Source of the DNA: UBA7985 sp002690455
GTDB lineage: Bacteria > Pseudomonadota > Alphaproteobacteria > UBA7985
Direction of reading: 5' to 3'
DNA length: 64,000 nucleotides
Assembly (NCBI GenBank): GCA_965662775.1
Contig: CBFIIW010000004.1
Location: 73,597-137,596, forward strand
This document shows, one piece after another, positions 62,309 through 64,000 of this stretch. The notes beneath the pieces are model-generated. The model worked only from the letters and a program-made list of their open reading frames with translations, was not told the DNA's origin and did no database searches. The position numbers and the translations under genes were made by a program. Every line of letters starts with the position of its first letter. The stretch's first letter is position 1.

Positions 62309-63379
62309 GTGATTAAAAAACTGCCAAACAAACCTAAGCGACTGCGCGCGCACCTCGAGCAGCACCTGCACATTCTTGACACGCTGCCGTTCGCTATTCT
62401 GCAGATCAGTAAAAAGTCCAAGGTGGTATGGGCGAATCTCGCTGCTAACGAGCTTCTGCAGATGAACCCAGTGAGCCAGATGGTGGAAGACGTCTTCTCT
62501 AACGATGTACTCCGTGACGCTGTTCAGACCTGCCACATAGAAGACGAGGAATTTCGTTACGAGTTTGAATGGGGTCAGCGGCCCACTCTGTCGATTCTTG
62601 CCACCATCACCCCAATGCAGCAGACCTCGGCTCAGGGCGGCCGAATGATTATGACGCTGCAGGATCTTACCACCCAGCGCCAGACGGAGCAGGTTCGCGC
62701 CGATTTTGTTGCGAACGTCAGTCATGAACTGCGCACGCCGCTTTCAACGCTGATCGGTTTCATCGAGACACTTCAGGGACCGGCCCGAGAAGATGCATCG
62801 GCCGCCGTCAAATTCCTCGGGATCATGTCTGACGAGGCTGCGCGAATGGCGCGTTTAGTAGAAGACTTACTGTCGTTGTCATCGATCGAGATGAACGCCA
62901 GTGTTTTGCCTAACGGGATCGTTGACATTGAACGGCTGCTGCTCACGGTTTCTGAGTCCTTGGCGAATCGGGCCGAGCGATCGGAGCAGAGAATCGGTCA
63001 CGAGATCGCCGGTCCGCTGCTAGTGCGGGGTGATTCGGATGAACTGACGCAGGTCTTCTGGAATCTAATTGAGAATGCCATCAAATATGGCCGCGCCGGT
63101 CAAACAGTGAAACTCCGGGCCAGCACCATAGCCGACGGCAGCGAAATAAGGGTCGATGTCATCGATGCCGGCGAAGGGATCGCTGAACAACACTTACCAC
63201 GCCTCACCGAGCGCTTTTATCGTGTGGACAAAGGCCGTAGCCGCGAACAGGGTGGAACGGGGCTAGGTTTGGCCATTGTAAAACACATCGTAGCCCGCCA
63301 CCGTGGGCGCCTTATCGTCACTTCCGAACCTGAGCAAGGCTCCACCTTCAGCGTGGTCATTCCAGCCTTCCGCAGCTGA
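62309..63379 (+). CDS. phoR: Phosphate regulon sensor histidine kinase PhoR, form without membrane helix
   Basis: Kinase that phosphorylates PhoB when phosphate is scarce. 356 residues: PAS domain (about 20-115), phospho-acceptor H139 in NVSHELRTPLSTLIGFIETL, FWNLIENAIKYG, DAGEGIAEQHLPRLTERFYRVDKGRSREQGGTGLGLAIVKHIVARH. The N-terminus (MIKKLPNKPKRLRAHLEQHL) is basic and I see no transmembrane segment, whereas PhoR normally has one or two. The frame is closed by a TAG at 62234-62236, so a lost start is not hiding one. GTG 62309 has CTGGAG upstream. pstS follows, supporting the name. Confidence 0.92.
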   Translation: MIKKLPNKPKRLRAHLEQHLHILDTLPFAILQISKKSKVVWANLAANELLQMNPVSQMVEDVFSNDVLRDAVQTCHIEDEEFRYEFEWGQRPTLSILATITPMQQTSAQGGRMIMTLQDLTTQRQTEQVRADFVANVSHELRTPLSTLIGFIETLQGPAREDASAAVKFLGIMSDEAARMARLVEDLLSLSSIEMNASVLPNGIVDIERLLLTVSESLANRAERSEQRIGHEIAGPLLVRGDSDELTQVFWNLIENAIKYGRAGQTVKLRASTIADGSEIRVDVIDAGEGIAEQHLPRLTERFYRVDKGRSREQGGTGLGLAIVKHIVARHRGRLIVTSEPEQGSTFSVVIPAFRS

Positions 63380-63570
63380 AACAACAGCAATCGGTCGTGC
63401 CATCATGATATTGTAATATTACTGCAACACAACAGTAACAGCACGGATCTAACCCCAGCCTCACCGGCGTGGTGCGGTTAGATCTGAAGGTCTAAACCTG
63501 AAGTCGTTTATCGCGAACCTCAGCTCCATCGCCCGGCCCGATCAAAGTGCTAAATTCTTGGAGAGTTCAC

Positions 63571-64000
63571 ATGCGCCTCATCGTTCTGACCGTTGCTGGT
63601 CTGCTTACCGCTGGTGCTGCCGCAGCAGACCGCGCGGCCACCGTATCTATCGTTGGTTCCTCGACCGTTTACCCTTTCGCAACCGCCGTTGCTGAAGCCT
63701 TTGGTGAAACTACCGATTTCAACACGCCAGTTATCGAATCTACCGGTTCTGGCGGTGGGATGAAGCTGTTCTGCGCTGGTGTTGGTCTTGACCACCCAGA
63801 CGTGACCAACGCTTCACGCCGTCAGAAGTCTAGCGAAGCTGAAACCTGCGCTGCAAACGGCGTAGAGTTCACCGAATTCATGATTGGCTACGACGGTATT
63901 GTAATGGCCAACTCCAAAAACGGTGGCCCTTCGCTTGATATGTCCAAGATGCAGATCGCCATGGGCGTGCTGGCTGAAATCCCGAACGCTGACTGTACTG
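63571..64000 (+). CDS. pstS: Phosphate ABC transporter substrate-binding protein, 3' end cut off
   Basis: Periplasmic phosphate-binding protein of the PstSCAB importer. The visible 143 residues start with a signal peptide (MRLIVLTVAGLLTAGAAAAD, cleavage predicted after the Ala run) followed by VSIVGSSTVYPFATAVAE and the phosphate-binding loop ESTGSGGGMKLFCAG, then DVTNASRRQK. TTGGAGAG precedes the ATG. The gene runs off the right edge. Its 191-base leader has an AT-rich palindrome (GTAATATTAC, 63413-63422) but only a poor match to a Pho box. Confidence 0.93.
   Translation, partial: MRLIVLTVAGLLTAGAAAADRAATVSIVGSSTVYPFATAVAEAFGETTDFNTPVIESTGSGGGMKLFCAGVGLDHPDVTNASRRQKSSEAETCAANGVEFTEFMIGYDGIVMANSKNGGPSLDMSKMQIAMGVLAEIPNADCT

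Noticed and set aside
63424..63441. Possible Pho box upstream of pstS (minus-strand CTGTTAC-N4-GTGTTGC)
   Set aside because: Only partial match to the CTGTCAT-N4-CTGTCAT consensus, and the second half is poor; a profile search would be needed.

Overview
The window is GC-rich, densely coded core chromosome of an alphaproteobacterium. The evidence is the ntrBC-ntrYX two-component cluster, a RibBA whose second domain is degenerate, a pyruvate dehydrogenase E1-beta carrying its own lipoyl domain, a cytochrome bc1-type (CBP3) assembly chaperone, an LdtR-type MarR regulator, an IspDF fusion and a LexA box of the alphaproteobacterial GAAC-N7-GAAC type. The order cannot be fixed from sequence alone; gene content resembles Rhodospirillales-like lineages. 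I see no rRNA, tRNA, CRISPR array, insertion sequence, prophage or plasmid gene, and almost every gene belongs to a well known family.

Layout. 1-3.9 kb: hemB (minus strand, cut by the left edge) diverges across a 567-base AT-rich spacer from an ldtR-like regulator, followed by rpiB and glyA. 3.9-10.0 kb: plus-strand nrdR-ribD-ribE-ribBA-ribH-nusB-thiL-ppa, making riboflavin and thiamine diphosphate with a transcription factor and pyrophosphatase, closed by a terminator. 10.1-15.4 kb: bamE (minus), a CBP3-like chaperone and a YceD-like protein (plus), then trpE and a PpiD-like chaperone (minus). 15.6-22.1 kb: tpiA, secG, pyrG, eno, ispDF, cinA (plus). 22.0-29.1 kb: a compact minus-strand run pdhA-pdhB-pdhC-lpdA-lipA-ratA, preceded by ftsB. 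29.2-41.6 kb: dusB-ntrB-ntrC-ntrY-ntrX-trkA, then dat, hfq and hflX. 42.0-47.5 kb: trpG-trpD-trpC-moaC-moeA and SOS-controlled lexA. 47.6-53.9 kb: gltX (minus), comEC, gltA and an unrecognised exported protein. 54.0-62.1 kb: class II DAHP synthase and a minus-strand fatty-acid beta-oxidation set (fadA-fadN-fadE type) with a flavoprotein. 62.3 kb to the end: phoR and the start of pstS.

How the genes work together. The pdh run supplies E1, E2, E3, the enzyme that makes the lipoyl cofactor, and a START-type protein in one transcript-like unit. The ntr cluster pairs nitrogen sensing (NtrBC) with NtrYX, whose regulator has lost sigma-54 contact features, and is followed by a K+ uptake subunit and RNA-level regulators. 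Tryptophan genes are split: trpE lies about 29 kb from trpGDC. The thiolase gene has a perfect inverted repeat between its putative -35 and -10 boxes, which suggests repression of the beta-oxidation set.

The least explained parts are non-coding: a 415-base spacer between hflX and trpG packed with GCGAAGC mini-hairpins, including a repeated 27-base stem-loop with a compensatory base change; a thiL-ppa leader with two mutually exclusive hairpins; a 15-base triplicate between trpG and trpD; and an A9 tract joining a short upstream reading frame to pyrG. I found no convincing evidence of a wholly new multi-gene system.
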